From Nitriliruptoraceae bacterium (GTDB lineage: Bacteria; Actinomycetota; Nitriliruptoria; Nitriliruptorales; Nitriliruptoraceae): 35,287 nt of DNA. Positions 1 to 8,252 of this stretch are shown piece by piece. The stretch is from contig JAFIEQ010000028.1 of the NCBI GenBank assembly GCA_020832455.1, positions 1-35,287 of the forward strand, read 5' to 3'. Under the pieces are notes generated by a model. It was not told where the DNA came from and ran no database searches. It was given only the letters and a program-made list of their open reading frames with translations. How positions within the stretch are numbered: the stretch's first letter is position 1; every line of letters starts with the position of its first letter. A program made the translations under genes and the position numbers.

Positions 1-113
1 GGGTCGAACGCTGTCGAGGGCCGATCGCGCGCATCGAACGCCGAGCGGGGCGGGGACGGCACGTCCGGACCACCGTCGGATGACACACCCCGCGGGTCGC
101 AGGGCGGGCGCGG

Positions 114-647
114 GTGACCGCGGCGTCACCCGACACGGACGCGCTGCCCGCGGGACTGCGGGACGTGCGCGCTGACGACGCCGACGGCCTGGTCGCGTTG
201 ATCGGCGCGATCTTCGCCGAGTTCCCGGGGTGCGTGCTCGACCTCGACGGGCTGGACGCCGACCTGCTCGCGCCCACCGACGCACTGGCCCGCAGCGGTG
301 GGGTGTGGTGGGTGCTGCCCACCGACGCCGTCGACGGGCTGCACGGGCCCGGGATCGCCGCCACGGTCGGCTGCGGCCCGGTGGTCGAGGGCACCGCGGA
401 GCTCAAGCGGCTCTACGTCACGGCCGAGGCCCGGGGCCGCGGGCTCGGCACCCAGCTGGTCGCCCGCGTCGAGCAGCACGCCGCCGCGCGCGGCGCGGTC
501 CGCATCGAGTTGTGGTCGGACACGCGCTTCCTCGACGCCCACCGGCTCTACACCCGCTGCGGCTACGAGCCGACCGGGGAGACCCGCGAGCTGCACGACC
601 CGTCGGACACCACGGAGTACCGGTTCCTCAAGCAGCTACGCGGCTGA
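114..647 (+). CDS. GNAT-family N-acetyltransferase
   Basis: The 177-aa protein fits a single GNAT domain that moves an acetyl group from acetyl-CoA to an amine; the substrate cannot be read. The core is at residues 95-150: beta-4 with ELKRLYV, then the acetyl-CoA pyrophosphate loop EARGRGLGTQL (R/Q-x-x-G-x-G/A pattern), a helix with ARVEQHA, and the late motif LDAHRLYTRCGYEPTGE that is typical of the family. It starts at a GTG; the upstream 113 bases hold no recognisable gene. It converges on the Dps gene with only 26 bases between the stops. The product is soluble, with no signal peptide. The family call is firm; the specific function is unknown. Confidence 0.88.
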   Translation: MTAASPDTDALPAGLRDVRADDADGLVALIGAIFAEFPGCVLDLDGLDADLLAPTDALARSGGVWWVLPTDAVDGLHGPGIAATVGCGPVVEGTAELKRLYVTAEARGRGLGTQLVARVEQHAAARGAVRIELWSDTRFLDAHRLYTRCGYEPTGETRELHDPSDTTEYRFLKQLRG

Positions 648-673
648 GGCCGGGACCCGTAGTGCCGTGGTGC

Positions 674-1168
674 TCAGGCCTGCTGCGCCGACCACATCCA
701 CAGCTGCATCTCGAGCCCGTCGAGGATCCCGATCACGAGGTCCTCGCTGACCAGGTCGGCGTCGCCGAGCCCGTCGAGGCGTTCCCGGGTGGCACGGGCG
801 ACCGCCTCGATGCGATCGGTGATGGCCGCGACGACCTCGTCCTGGCCGAGGAAGCTCTCCGGGGCCGGGTCGGCCAGCGAGTCACCGGCCACACGCTGGA
901 CCCGACCATCGGGGGCGACGCCGATGGAGGTCAACCGCTCCGCGACGGAGTCCGACCACATGCGGTACTCGTCGATGATCTCGTCGAGGTGCTCGTGGAC
1001 GTCCTTGAACCGGGGACCGACCACGTTCCAGTGCAGCTGCTTGCTGGTGAGCGTCAGATCGATCAGGTCGACCAGCAGGGGCTGCAGGCGCTGCTGCACG
1101 GCCTGTTGCGCCTCGGCGTCCAGCGTGGAACGGATGGCGCTGGTCGCGGGCGTGCGGGTGGCACTCAT
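674..1168 (-). CDS. dps: Dps-family ferritin-like DNA-protection protein
   Basis: Dps proteins form 12-mers that oxidise and store iron and shield DNA under starvation or peroxide stress. This 164-aa product has the five intersubunit ferroxidase ligands in exactly the spacing of E. coli Dps: H46, H58, D62, D73 and E77, within the stretch from QLHWNV to DSVAERL. I chose the ATG at 1168 because AGGAGTG lies seven bases before it; a longer open frame upstream is low-complexity Arg/Pro sequence. The N-terminal tail is short and not very basic, so DNA binding is uncertain. An inverted/direct repeat at 1240-1270 lies upstream and may carry the promoter control. Confidence 0.93.
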   Translation of the reverse strand: MSATRTPATSAIRSTLDAEAQQAVQQRLQPLLVDLIDLTLTSKQLHWNVVGPRFKDVHEHLDEIIDEYRMWSDSVAERLTSIGVAPDGRVQRVAGDSLADPAPESFLGQDEVVAAITDRIEAVARATRERLDGLGDADLVSEDLVIGILDGLEMQLWMWSAQQA

Positions 1169-1239
1169 GGGGCACTCCTGATGGGTCGGGGGCGGGGGGT
1201 CGCACCGCCATGGTGGTGCATCACCGCTGGTACGACGCT

Positions 1240-1270
1240 GTCCGTTCGGGGGTATCCCCGCCGTTCGGAC
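1240..1270 (-). promoter_or_regulatory. Inverted repeat upstream of dps
   Basis: The arms GTCCG (1240-1244) and CGGAC (1266-1270) enclose a central CGGGG-GTAT-CCCCG palindrome (1247-1260), and CCGTTCGG occurs twice, 20 bp apart (1242-1249, 1262-1269). It lies 72-102 bases before the dps start. It could be a regulator operator or an alternative-sigma promoter; I cannot tell which. Confidence 0.35.
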
Positions 1271-1290
1271 CCCGCCCGTCCCCCGGAACC

Positions 1291-1308
1291 GTCGGCGCCG
1301 CCGCCGAC
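1291..1308 (-). terminator. Hairpin downstream of the aldolase gene
   Basis: GTCGGCG and CGCCGAC form a perfect 7-bp stem around a 4-base loop, 18 bases beyond the aldolase stop. There is no T-run, as is common in high-GC actinobacteria. It could end the aldolase transcript before dps. Confidence 0.4.
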
Positions 1309-1325
1309 CCATCGGGGCAGCGCGA

Positions 1326-2348
<1,023 letters not shown>

Positions 2349-2491
2349 CGTGGTTCTCCTCGGTTGGCTGCTGACGGCGACGGCGGCGGTGTCTGGTGGT
2401 GGGGGCCCGGCGGTGTGCGCCGGGGGTGCGCGCCCGGCCAGGTGGCCGGGTGCTGCGGTCGGGACGGTGGCTCGGGGGCTGCGGCTCGGCG

Positions 2492-4201
2492 CTACGCCAG
2501 GCCGACGTGCGTGGCGAGCGCCGTGGCGACCGCGACGGCCTCCTCACGCAGCTGCGTGGTCCGGACGTCGACGTCGGTCTCCGCGGTGATCTCGGCCCGC
2601 AGGTCGATGTAGATCTTGCACTTGGGTTCGGTGCCTGACGGGCGGATCATCGCGCGACCGTCCTCGAGCTCCAGCGCGACCAGGTCGTGCACAGCCAACC
2701 ACGGCGGCCGCTGATCCGCACCGGTTCGGTAGTCGGTGCTGGTCGTGACGCGGTGACCCGCCAGTTCCGCAGGGACGCCGTCGGCCAGCGACGCCATGGC
2801 CGCGGCGATCTCCTGCGCCCCGCTCGCGCCGGGGCGGCTCACCGCCAGCTGGTGGCTGACCCACAGCCCGTGGGCATGACACAGTTCGGCCCAGCGGTCG
2901 GCGACGCGCAGACCCTGACCCTTCAGGTCGCGCACCAGATCCGCGAACGCGACCGCGGCCCCGATGCCGTCCTTGTCGCGCACGACGTTGCCGACCGAGC
3001 TGCCGAGTGCCTCCTCGAAGCCGAACACCACGGTGCGCTGGTCGGCGCGTTCCAGGTCGCGGGCGGCGGCCCAGATCCACTTGAAGCCGGTGAGGGTGAC
3101 CTCGGAGCGGGCGTCGTGGGCGGCGGCCATGGCGTGGATCATCGGGGTCGACACGATCGAGGAGACGACCAGCGGACGGTCGGCGGCGACCCCGCGCAGC
3201 AGGTGGTCGGCGAGCAGGACCCCGATCTGGTTCCCGGTCAGCGGCCGGAAGGTCCCGTCCGGACCGGGCAGCGCCACCGCCAGGCGGTCCCCGTCCGGGT
3301 CGTTGGCGATCGCGACGTCCGCACCGACCTCCTCGCCCAACGCCAGCAGCGCATCCATCGCGCCCGGCTCCTCCGGGTTCGGGAACGGCACGGTCGGGAA
3401 GTCCCCGTCGGGCTCCTCCTGGGAGGCGACGACGTGCAGGTCCTCGTAGCCGCCCTCCGCCAGGGCGCGACGCACGTGCGGGGCGGCGACCCCGTGCAGT
3501 GGGGTGTAGGCGAGGGTCAGCGGCGGCCCCTCGACCGGCGGACGGGCCGGGATCAGCTCCGCGAAGTAGCGGTCCACCACCTCGCCACCGACCGGGGTGA
3601 CCAGCTCCGAGTCGAGCAGCTCGACACGGGGGACCTCGTCGGCCGGACCGACCTGGGCGATCGCAGCGGCGATGGCCTCGTCGACCGGCGGGGCGATCTG
3701 CGCCGCGCCGTCGCCGTAGACCTTGTAGCCGTTGTCCTGCGGCGGGTTGTGTGACGCGGTGACGACCACGGCCGCGACGGCGTCGAGCGCCTTCTGGGCG
3801 TAGGCGACGAGCGGGGTCGGCTGCGGGGTCGGGAACCACGCGACCTTGAGCCCGGCGCCGGCGAACACCTCGACGACGTCGCGGGCGAAGCGTTCCGAGT
3901 CGTGACGTGCGTCGAAGCCGACGACGACCCCGCGTTCGGCGGCATCGGGGTTGGTCGCGAGCAGGTGGTCCGCGAAGCCACGCGTGGTACGGATGACCAC
4001 CGCCCGGTTCATCCGGTTGGGTCCGGGGCCGACCGCGCCACGCAGACCGGCGGTGCCGAAGGCGAGTGCGGCACCGACGTGGTCGGCCAGCGCCGTCTGA
4101 TCGCCGCGATCGAGCAGCTGCTGGAGCTGGTGCCGGGTCGAGCTGTCCGGGTCACCATCGAGCCACTGGTAGGCGGCGATCGTGAGCTCGGAAGGCGTCA
4201 T
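2492..4201 (-). CDS. Phospho-sugar mutase (phosphoglucomutase/phosphomannomutase family)
   Basis: Alpha-D-phosphohexomutase that interconverts hexose-1- and hexose-6-phosphates; the 569-aa length fits the PgcA/ManB-like long bacterial group. All four domain signatures are present: the phosphoserine loop TASHNP with catalytic Ser150, the metal-binding loop DPDGDR (301-306), the sugar-specificity loop GFEEALGSSVGN (394-405) and the phosphate-binding loop RPSGTEPK (520-527). EEALG is seen in phosphoglucomutase-type members, so glucose-1-phosphate is the likelier substrate, but phosphomannose or pentose phosphate cannot be excluded. The ATG at 4201 has only a weak ribosome site; residues from the start align with the family's usual beginning. 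The aldolase gene follows on the same strand. Confidence 0.93.
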   Translation of the reverse strand: MTPSELTIAAYQWLDGDPDSSTRHQLQQLLDRGDQTALADHVGAALAFGTAGLRGAVGPGPNRMNRAVVIRTTRGFADHLLATNPDAAERGVVVGFDARHDSERFARDVVEVFAGAGLKVAWFPTPQPTPLVAYAQKALDAVAAVVVTASHNPPQDNGYKVYGDGAAQIAPPVDEAIAAAIAQVGPADEVPRVELLDSELVTPVGGEVVDRYFAELIPARPPVEGPPLTLAYTPLHGVAAPHVRRALAEGGYEDLHVVASQEEPDGDFPTVPFPNPEEPGAMDALLALGEEVGADVAIANDPDGDRLAVALPGPDGTFRPLTGNQIGVLLADHLLRGVAADRPLVVSSIVSTPMIHAMAAAHDARSEVTLTGFKWIWAAARDLERADQRTVVFGFEEALGSSVGNVVRDKDGIGAAVAFADLVRDLKGQGLRVADRWAELCHAHGLWVSHQLAVSRPGASGAQEIAAAMASLADGVPAELAGHRVTTSTDYRTGADQRPPWLAVHDLVALELEDGRAMIRPSGTEPKCKIYIDLRAEITAETDVDVRTTQLREEAVAVATALATHVGLA

Positions 4202-4314
4202 GGGCTGGCTCGCTCTGGGGCTCGGCGATGGGTGGGTCCGGCCAGCCTAATGGGGTGGTTCGTCCGGCCCGCTCGACCACGATCGACCGGTCGCGGCCCA
4301 CGCCGGTCCGCCGT

Positions 4315-4587
4315 TCAGCGGTCGTCGTCCTCGTGCTCCGCGAGCGTCATCGCGAGCCACCCGCCGCCTGCACGCAGGTGCGGGGGGACGAGCGCCTGCG
4401 GGGCGTCGAACAGGACGATGGACAGCGCGAGGGCGAACACCGTCACGATCATCGCGAGGGCGAACAGCTCCGGACGATCGGTGGCACGGCCGACGAACCC
4501 CACGACGCACGCGGTCACGAGCAGGGGCCCACCGACCAGCGCACGTTCGGCCGCGCGCCGGTCACGATCCGACATGCCCTCGAACAT
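4315..4587 (-). CDS. Small two-helix membrane protein
   Basis: The 90-aa product has a charged N-terminus (SDRDRRAAERAL) and two hydrophobic segments, roughly residues 19-34 and 43-60, followed by a His/Glu/Asp-rich tail (LAEHEDDDR). It resembles in layout the small actinobacterial DUF3040-type membrane proteins, but I do not see a clear family motif. The ATG at 4587 is chosen because GGGGGAG sits seven bases before it; an inner ATG at 4575 has none. Function unknown. It follows the divergent region that holds the 25-codon frame and 11-bp repeats. Confidence 0.6.
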   Translation of the reverse strand: MFEGMSDRDRRAAERALVGGPLLVTACVVGFVGRATDRPELFALAMIVTVFALALSIVLFDAPQALVPPHLRAGGGWLAMTLAEHEDDDR

Positions 4588-4689
4588 CGTCGATCTCCCC
4601 CTGACGCGCGGAAGCTGCGTCGGTCGACGTCCACGCACGTCTGCGATGATGACGCTCATCTCCCTCCCGGACCGCCAGGACCCGCCGCC

Positions 4690-4767
4690 ATGGTCATCGC
4701 CTTCATCGTCGTCGGCGTGGTCGGGCTGCTGCTGGCGGCCGCCGTGCTCAGGGACATGCGGCGCTGA
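4690..4767 (+). CDS. Possible 25-aa single-helix membrane peptide
   Basis: A short ATG-to-TGA frame encodes a hydrophobic helix (residues 2-20, rich in Val, Leu, Ile and Ala) ending in LRDMRR, a typical positive-inside anchor. AGGA lies about ten bases before the ATG, which is a marginal ribosome site. Tiny single-pass proteins of this shape are common in actinomycetes but easily missed. It could equally be a chance frame within the divergent upstream region of the peptidase gene. Confidence 0.35.
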   Translation: MVIAFIVVGVVGLLLAAAVLRDMRR

Positions 4768-4809
4768 CGCTCCCCCGCCGCGGTGCCCGCGCCCGCCGGT
4801 CCGGCAGGT

Positions 4810-4840
4810 GGTGACGGGCCGGTGACGGGGCGGTGATGGC
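4810..4840. promoter_or_regulatory. Three 11-bp direct repeats resembling PHO-box layout
   Basis: GGTGACGGG at 4810 and 4821 and GGTGATGGC at 4832 are spaced exactly 11 bp apart. On the other strand they read CATCACC, CGTCACC, CGTCACC, each followed by four less constrained bases. Streptomyces PhoP boxes are 11-bp direct repeats based on GTTCACC, so this could be an OmpR-type response-regulator site for the peptidase gene (start 4940). Sequence match is partial. Confidence 0.35.
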
Positions 4841-4939
4841 CGCTGCGTAGCGTCGGGTCGACCGACGGACGCCTCCGAGGCTTCGCCCGCGACACGCCCG
4901 ATCCGGTCGACGACCCACCGACCGATCGGAGGACCGACC

Positions 4940-6259
4940 ATGGCCACGAAGGCGAAGGAACGCTTCACCGCCGGGCTCGCGCCCGGCGCCCGCGGCGAGG
5001 ACGTGACCGCCCTGCAGGACTACCTCGAACACTTCGGCTACCTCGCCGCGGAGGATCCCGAGCACGACACGTTCTGTGGACCGAGCTACCCGCTCGGCGA
5101 CGGCGACGACCTCGCGGTCCTCGAGGATCGACCCGACGCCGACGCCGGCTCGTTCGACGATGCCACCGCCGAGGCGCTGCGCCACCTGCAGGCCTACGCC
5201 GGCCTGCGACCCACGGGCGAGGTGGACGAGCCCACCGCACAGCTGTTGAACAGCAAGCGGTGTGGCAACGCCGACCAGTCCGAACTGGCCGAGTTCTCGA
5301 CCTCGGGCCGCAAGTGGGCGACCAACAACCTGCGGTACTCGCTGGAGAACACCACGCCCAACATCACCACCGGCGCGGTGACGATGGCGATGCAGCAGGC
5401 GTTCGCCATGTGGTCCGCCCACAGCCCCCTGCGCTTCACCCAGGTCGCGGCATCCGCCGGCGCGGAGATCAGGATCCGCTTCGCGACCGGGGCCCACGCG
5501 GCGACGGGCACCAACGATCCGGCGTTCGACGGTCCCGGGGGCGTGCTGGCGCACGCGTTCTACCCGTCCGTCCCGCCGGCCCCGGTCACCGCGATCATGG
5601 GGGACGCCCACTTCGACGACGCGGAGACCTGGACGGTCACGGTGCCCCCGCAGGCGGGACACACCGACCTGGTGACCGTGGCCGCCCACGAGTTCGGACA
5701 CTCGCTCGGGCTCGGCCACTCCTCGGTCAACGGTGCGCTGATGCAGGCGTTCTACGGCGGTCCGCAACGCACCCTGCACGCCGACGACATCAGCGGCCTC
5801 CAGCACCTGTACGGCGGGGTGACGCTGCGCCACGCGGCCTGGATCCACGGCACCGGGGTCCAGGTGGAGGTGGACGACAACGTCGAGTCCATCCGGCGCT
5901 ACGGCTTCTACACCCGGATCATCGGCAAGCCGAACACCACCAACTGGTACCACTTCGCCATCCCGACCCCGGTCATCGTCGCCGGGAGCCGACTCAACTG
6001 GCACCGTGCCCTGCTGCGGTTCGTCACCGGGTCGACCAGCACCGTCGTGCGTGACGTCCACGTCTACGACGGGTCCTCACGCATCATCGCCCACCAGGCC
6101 GTCAACCTCGGGGGGAGCAACGCGATGGCGGTGTTCGGGGTCCCCCACAAGCCGCCGGTCTACTGGGGCGCCGGGATCTCCATCGGGGTCACCACCGGTG
6201 CCGGGACCGCCAGCGAGCGCCGCATCGATCTGATCAGCGGCGGGGTCGACTTCACCTGA
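4940..6259 (+). CDS. Matrixin-like zinc metallopeptidase with N-terminal PGB-like domain
   Basis: A 439-aa M10A-type (MMP-like) protein. Residues 15-105 form a peptidoglycan-binding-like prodomain (GEDVTALQDYLEHFGYL, then DDATAEALRHLQ), followed by KRCGNAD with Cys108, which matches the MMP cysteine switch that caps the zinc in the zymogen. The catalytic domain (about 125-292) has the zinc motif HEFGHSLGLGH (His250, Glu251, His254, His260), a Met-turn near Met268 and the ending DDISGLQHLYG. Residues 295-439 form a beta-rich C-terminal domain that looks like the DUF6623 family as I recall it. No signal peptide is visible, which is odd for this family. GGAGG precedes the ATG. The 127-aa gene follows after 20 bases, probably in the same operon. 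Confidence 0.9.
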   Translation: MATKAKERFTAGLAPGARGEDVTALQDYLEHFGYLAAEDPEHDTFCGPSYPLGDGDDLAVLEDRPDADAGSFDDATAEALRHLQAYAGLRPTGEVDEPTAQLLNSKRCGNADQSELAEFSTSGRKWATNNLRYSLENTTPNITTGAVTMAMQQAFAMWSAHSPLRFTQVAASAGAEIRIRFATGAHAATGTNDPAFDGPGGVLAHAFYPSVPPAPVTAIMGDAHFDDAETWTVTVPPQAGHTDLVTVAAHEFGHSLGLGHSSVNGALMQAFYGGPQRTLHADDISGLQHLYGGVTLRHAAWIHGTGVQVEVDDNVESIRRYGFYTRIIGKPNTTNWYHFAIPTPVIVAGSRLNWHRALLRFVTGSTSTVVRDVHVYDGSSRIIAHQAVNLGGSNAMAVFGVPHKPPVYWGAGISIGVTTGAGTASERRIDLISGGVDFT

Positions 6260-6279
6260 GGACCGCGCGGAGGGCGACC

Positions 6280-6663
6280 ATGCCACGGGTACGCGTACGC
6301 AACGACACCGGCGCACCGCTGACCCACGTCGCCATCCGTGTACCGGGCACGCCCGGTCCCGGGCTCCAGTTGGGTCCGCTGGAGTCCGGGACGACCAGCG
6401 GCTGGGCGACGGTGCCCGTCGCCTACGCCATCGTCGGCGTCGAGGTCGACGGTGACGCCGGTCCCGCGACCCTGCAGCCGTTCGATCTGATGGACGAGCC
6501 ACCCATCGAGCACGGCGAGCTGACCTACTGCCTGCGCCGGGAGGGTGCACGGCTCAGCGTGGAGCTCGAGTCCGACGCCACGACGGGCGACGGGGCCAGC
6601 GACGACGGGATGAGCGACGGTTGGACGACCGATGGTGGGACGAGCGGCGACGCGGAGCGCTGA
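6280..6663 (+). CDS. Small beta-rich protein, function unknown
   Basis: The 127-aa product begins with a compact beta-rich region (residues 1-95) containing alternating hydrophobic strands such as RVRVRNDTG, THVAIRVPG and ELTYCLRREGARLSVELE, and ends in an Asp/Gly/Ser/Thr tail. I do not recognise a family. GGAGGG lies seven bases before the ATG, and the gene starts 20 bases after the peptidase stop, so co-transcription is likely and a role with the peptidase (substrate, inhibitor or partner) is possible but unproven. Its last 139 bases overlap the 3' end of the BTAD regulator on the opposite strand. Confidence 0.65.
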   Translation: MPRVRVRNDTGAPLTHVAIRVPGTPGPGLQLGPLESGTTSGWATVPVAYAIVGVEVDGDAGPATLQPFDLMDEPPIEHGELTYCLRREGARLSVELESDATTGDGASDDGMSDGWTTDGGTSGDAER

Positions 6664-7418
6664 CAGGTCGGGCAGCGCTCGGGCGCCCGGATCACGAGCC
6701 TCGGCGGTGACGACCGCCCGACGTCCGGTGCCGCCGGGACCTCGCCGTCGCACGCCGCACGGATCAGCCCGGTCAGCGCCGGGCTCGGCGGGAGGCCGAG
6801 CTCGGTGGCCAGGACGTCGCGGTAGCGGCCGTAGCTCTTCCAGGCGTCGACCCGGTTCCCCTCGCCGAGGTAGGCGAGGATCAGGGTCCGGTGCGCCGAC
6901 TCGCGGAGCGGATCGCTGCTGACGGCGGCCAAGGCCGTGAGGACGGCACGATCGTGCTCCCCCGCGAGCCGGTGGGCATCGGCGCGCTGCTCCAGCAGGT
7001 GCAGTTGCACCTGTCGGACCCGCTCGCGCTCGACCGGGACCCAATCGTCGTCCCAGCCCGGCAGCAGCTCCGCTCGCAGCTCGACCTCGAGGTGCTGATC
7101 TCCCGTCGGGGTCAGGGAGTCGACGAGGTGCCACAGGTCGACCGCCGTCGAGGTCGACAACAGCAGGCCGGAGGCATCGACCTCGACCAGCCCGTCCGCA
7201 CACCGACGCAGGCGCCACAGCGCCGTGCGCAGCGTGCCGGCGGCATGGTCGGCGCTCGCCGCCGGCCACAGACGTTCCGCCAGCCGCGAACGCGACAGCC
7301 GGGCACGCTCCAGCGCGAGGGCGGCGACGAGTCGCCGTGTGCTCGGTGGCAGCTGGATGCTCCCACGGTCGCCGACCACCTCGAAGCCGCCGAGCAGATG
7401 CAGGGTGTACGGGCTCAC
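6525..7418 (-). CDS. BTAD/SARP-type transcriptional regulator
   Basis: The 297-aa protein starts with an OmpR-like winged-helix DNA-binding domain (about 1-75: LHLLGGFEVVGDRGSIQLPP, then the recognition region TLRTALWRLRR) and continues with the helical bacterial transcriptional activator domain BTAD (about 95-225: WVPVERERVRQ, LAGEHDRAVLTALAAV, WKSYGRYRDVLATELGLPP). This is the minimal SARP form, without ATPase or TPR extension. The tail holds ERCPTCQR and a Ser/Pro-rich stretch. The GTG start has GGAAGG about nine bases upstream. Small SARPs usually activate a neighbouring pathway; none is obvious here, though the peptidase pair converges on it. Its 3' end overlaps the 127-aa gene. Confidence 0.87.
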   Translation of the reverse strand: MSPYTLHLLGGFEVVGDRGSIQLPPSTRRLVAALALERARLSRSRLAERLWPAASADHAAGTLRTALWRLRRCADGLVEVDASGLLLSTSTAVDLWHLVDSLTPTGDQHLEVELRAELLPGWDDDWVPVERERVRQVQLHLLEQRADAHRLAGEHDRAVLTALAAVSSDPLRESAHRTLILAYLGEGNRVDAWKSYGRYRDVLATELGLPPSPALTGLIRAACDGEVPAAPDVGRSSPPRLVIRAPERCPTCQRSASPLVPPSVVQPSLIPSSLAPSPVVASDSSSTLSRAPSRRRQ

Positions 7419-7524
7419 CGACCACCTTCCCCGGGGTGCGGCCCCACGTACCGACGTCTCGTGCGCAGCATCCGGGGGATCGCGCGCCGTGGGAACCGCT
7501 CGCGTCTACCGGCGCACACACCCG

Positions 7525-7553
7525 CCGTCACAGCGCACGCGGCGCTGTGACGG
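7525..7553 (-). terminator. Perfect 12-bp hairpin after the acyl-CoA dehydrogenase/TetR operon
   Basis: CCGTCACAGCGC and GCGCTGTGACGG are fully complementary around the 5-base loop ACGCG, 12 bases beyond the TetR-gene stop. It most simply ends the three-gene operon. Since it also lies upstream of the BTAD gene, an operator role is the alternative. Confidence 0.6.
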
Positions 7554-7565
7554 ATCAGGCCGCCG

Positions 7566-8252
7566 TCAGCCGTGCAGCAGCTGCCGGGCCAGACGCTCGA
7601 GCTGGTCGCGGTGCTCCTGGGCCGTGACCGACCCGCGGGGCAACGCCTGCGCGCGCAACGTGGCCGAATCGATCAGCCCGTGGACCGCGAGGGCCAGGGT
7701 GTTGGCCTCGACGTCGCCCAGCGCCGGGCGACACCGCTGCAGCGTCTGCGCCCAGCTGGCCACGTACCGACGGTGGTTGCGGCCCGCGAGCCGGCGGTAG
7801 TCGTCGGGCAGGTGCCGCAGCTCCCGCACCAGCAGGACCAGCGCCGCCGGGCGGTGGAACGCGAGCTCGAGCTGCGCTTCCAGCAGCGCCTCGAGCGCCT
7901 CGTCCGCGGGGAGCCGCTCGGCGCGCTCGATGGCGGGCGCGAGCAGCTCCCAGATCCGGTCGAGCACCGCCATCAGCAGCGCGTCCTTCGACGCGAAGTG
8001 GCGATACAGGCCGGGCCCGGAGATGCCCGCGGCCGCGCCCAGGTCGTCGACCGTGACCCCGTGGAACCCGTGCTCGACGAACAGCTGCTCCGCCGCGTCC
8101 ATCACGGCCTCACGCCGGCGGCGGCCCCGGTCGGTGCTCGCCGGCGCGGGCCCGTCCGGCACCGCGTCGACGGCCGCGCCCGGTGCTGCCTCGACGTGGG
8201 GGGGGGTGCCGAGGTCCGTACCGGGCGGGGCCGGGACCGACGGGCGGGTCAC
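7566..8252 (-). CDS. TetR/AcrR-family transcriptional regulator
   Basis: The 228-aa protein has an N-terminal disordered Pro/Ala stretch (1-40), then a TetR helix-turn-helix at about 45-92 (RREAVMDAAEQLFVEHGFHG, VDDLGAAAGISGPGLYRHF, ASKDALL), and a helical ligand-binding domain of the kind seen beside fatty-acid and steroid degradation genes. The GTG start overlaps the stop of the preceding acyl-CoA dehydrogenase by four bases (GTGA), so translation is coupled and the regulator is the last gene of the operon it probably represses. The inducing ligand is presumably an acyl-CoA; that is inference from context. The extended N-terminus before the HTH could mean that the true start is internal. 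Confidence 0.9.
   Translation of the reverse strand: MTRPSVPAPPGTDLGTPPHVEAAPGAAVDAVPDGPAPASTDRGRRRREAVMDAAEQLFVEHGFHGVTVDDLGAAAGISGPGLYRHFASKDALLMAVLDRIWELLAPAIERAERLPADEALEALLEAQLELAFHRPAALVLLVRELRHLPDDYRRLAGRNHRRYVASWAQTLQRCRPALGDVEANTLALAVHGLIDSATLRAQALPRGSVTAQEHRDQLERLARQLLHG

Noticed and set aside
1..113. A possible gene end or RNA before the acetyltransferase
   Set aside because: No frame with recognisable protein sequence, no strong hairpin and no tRNA-like structure is seen.
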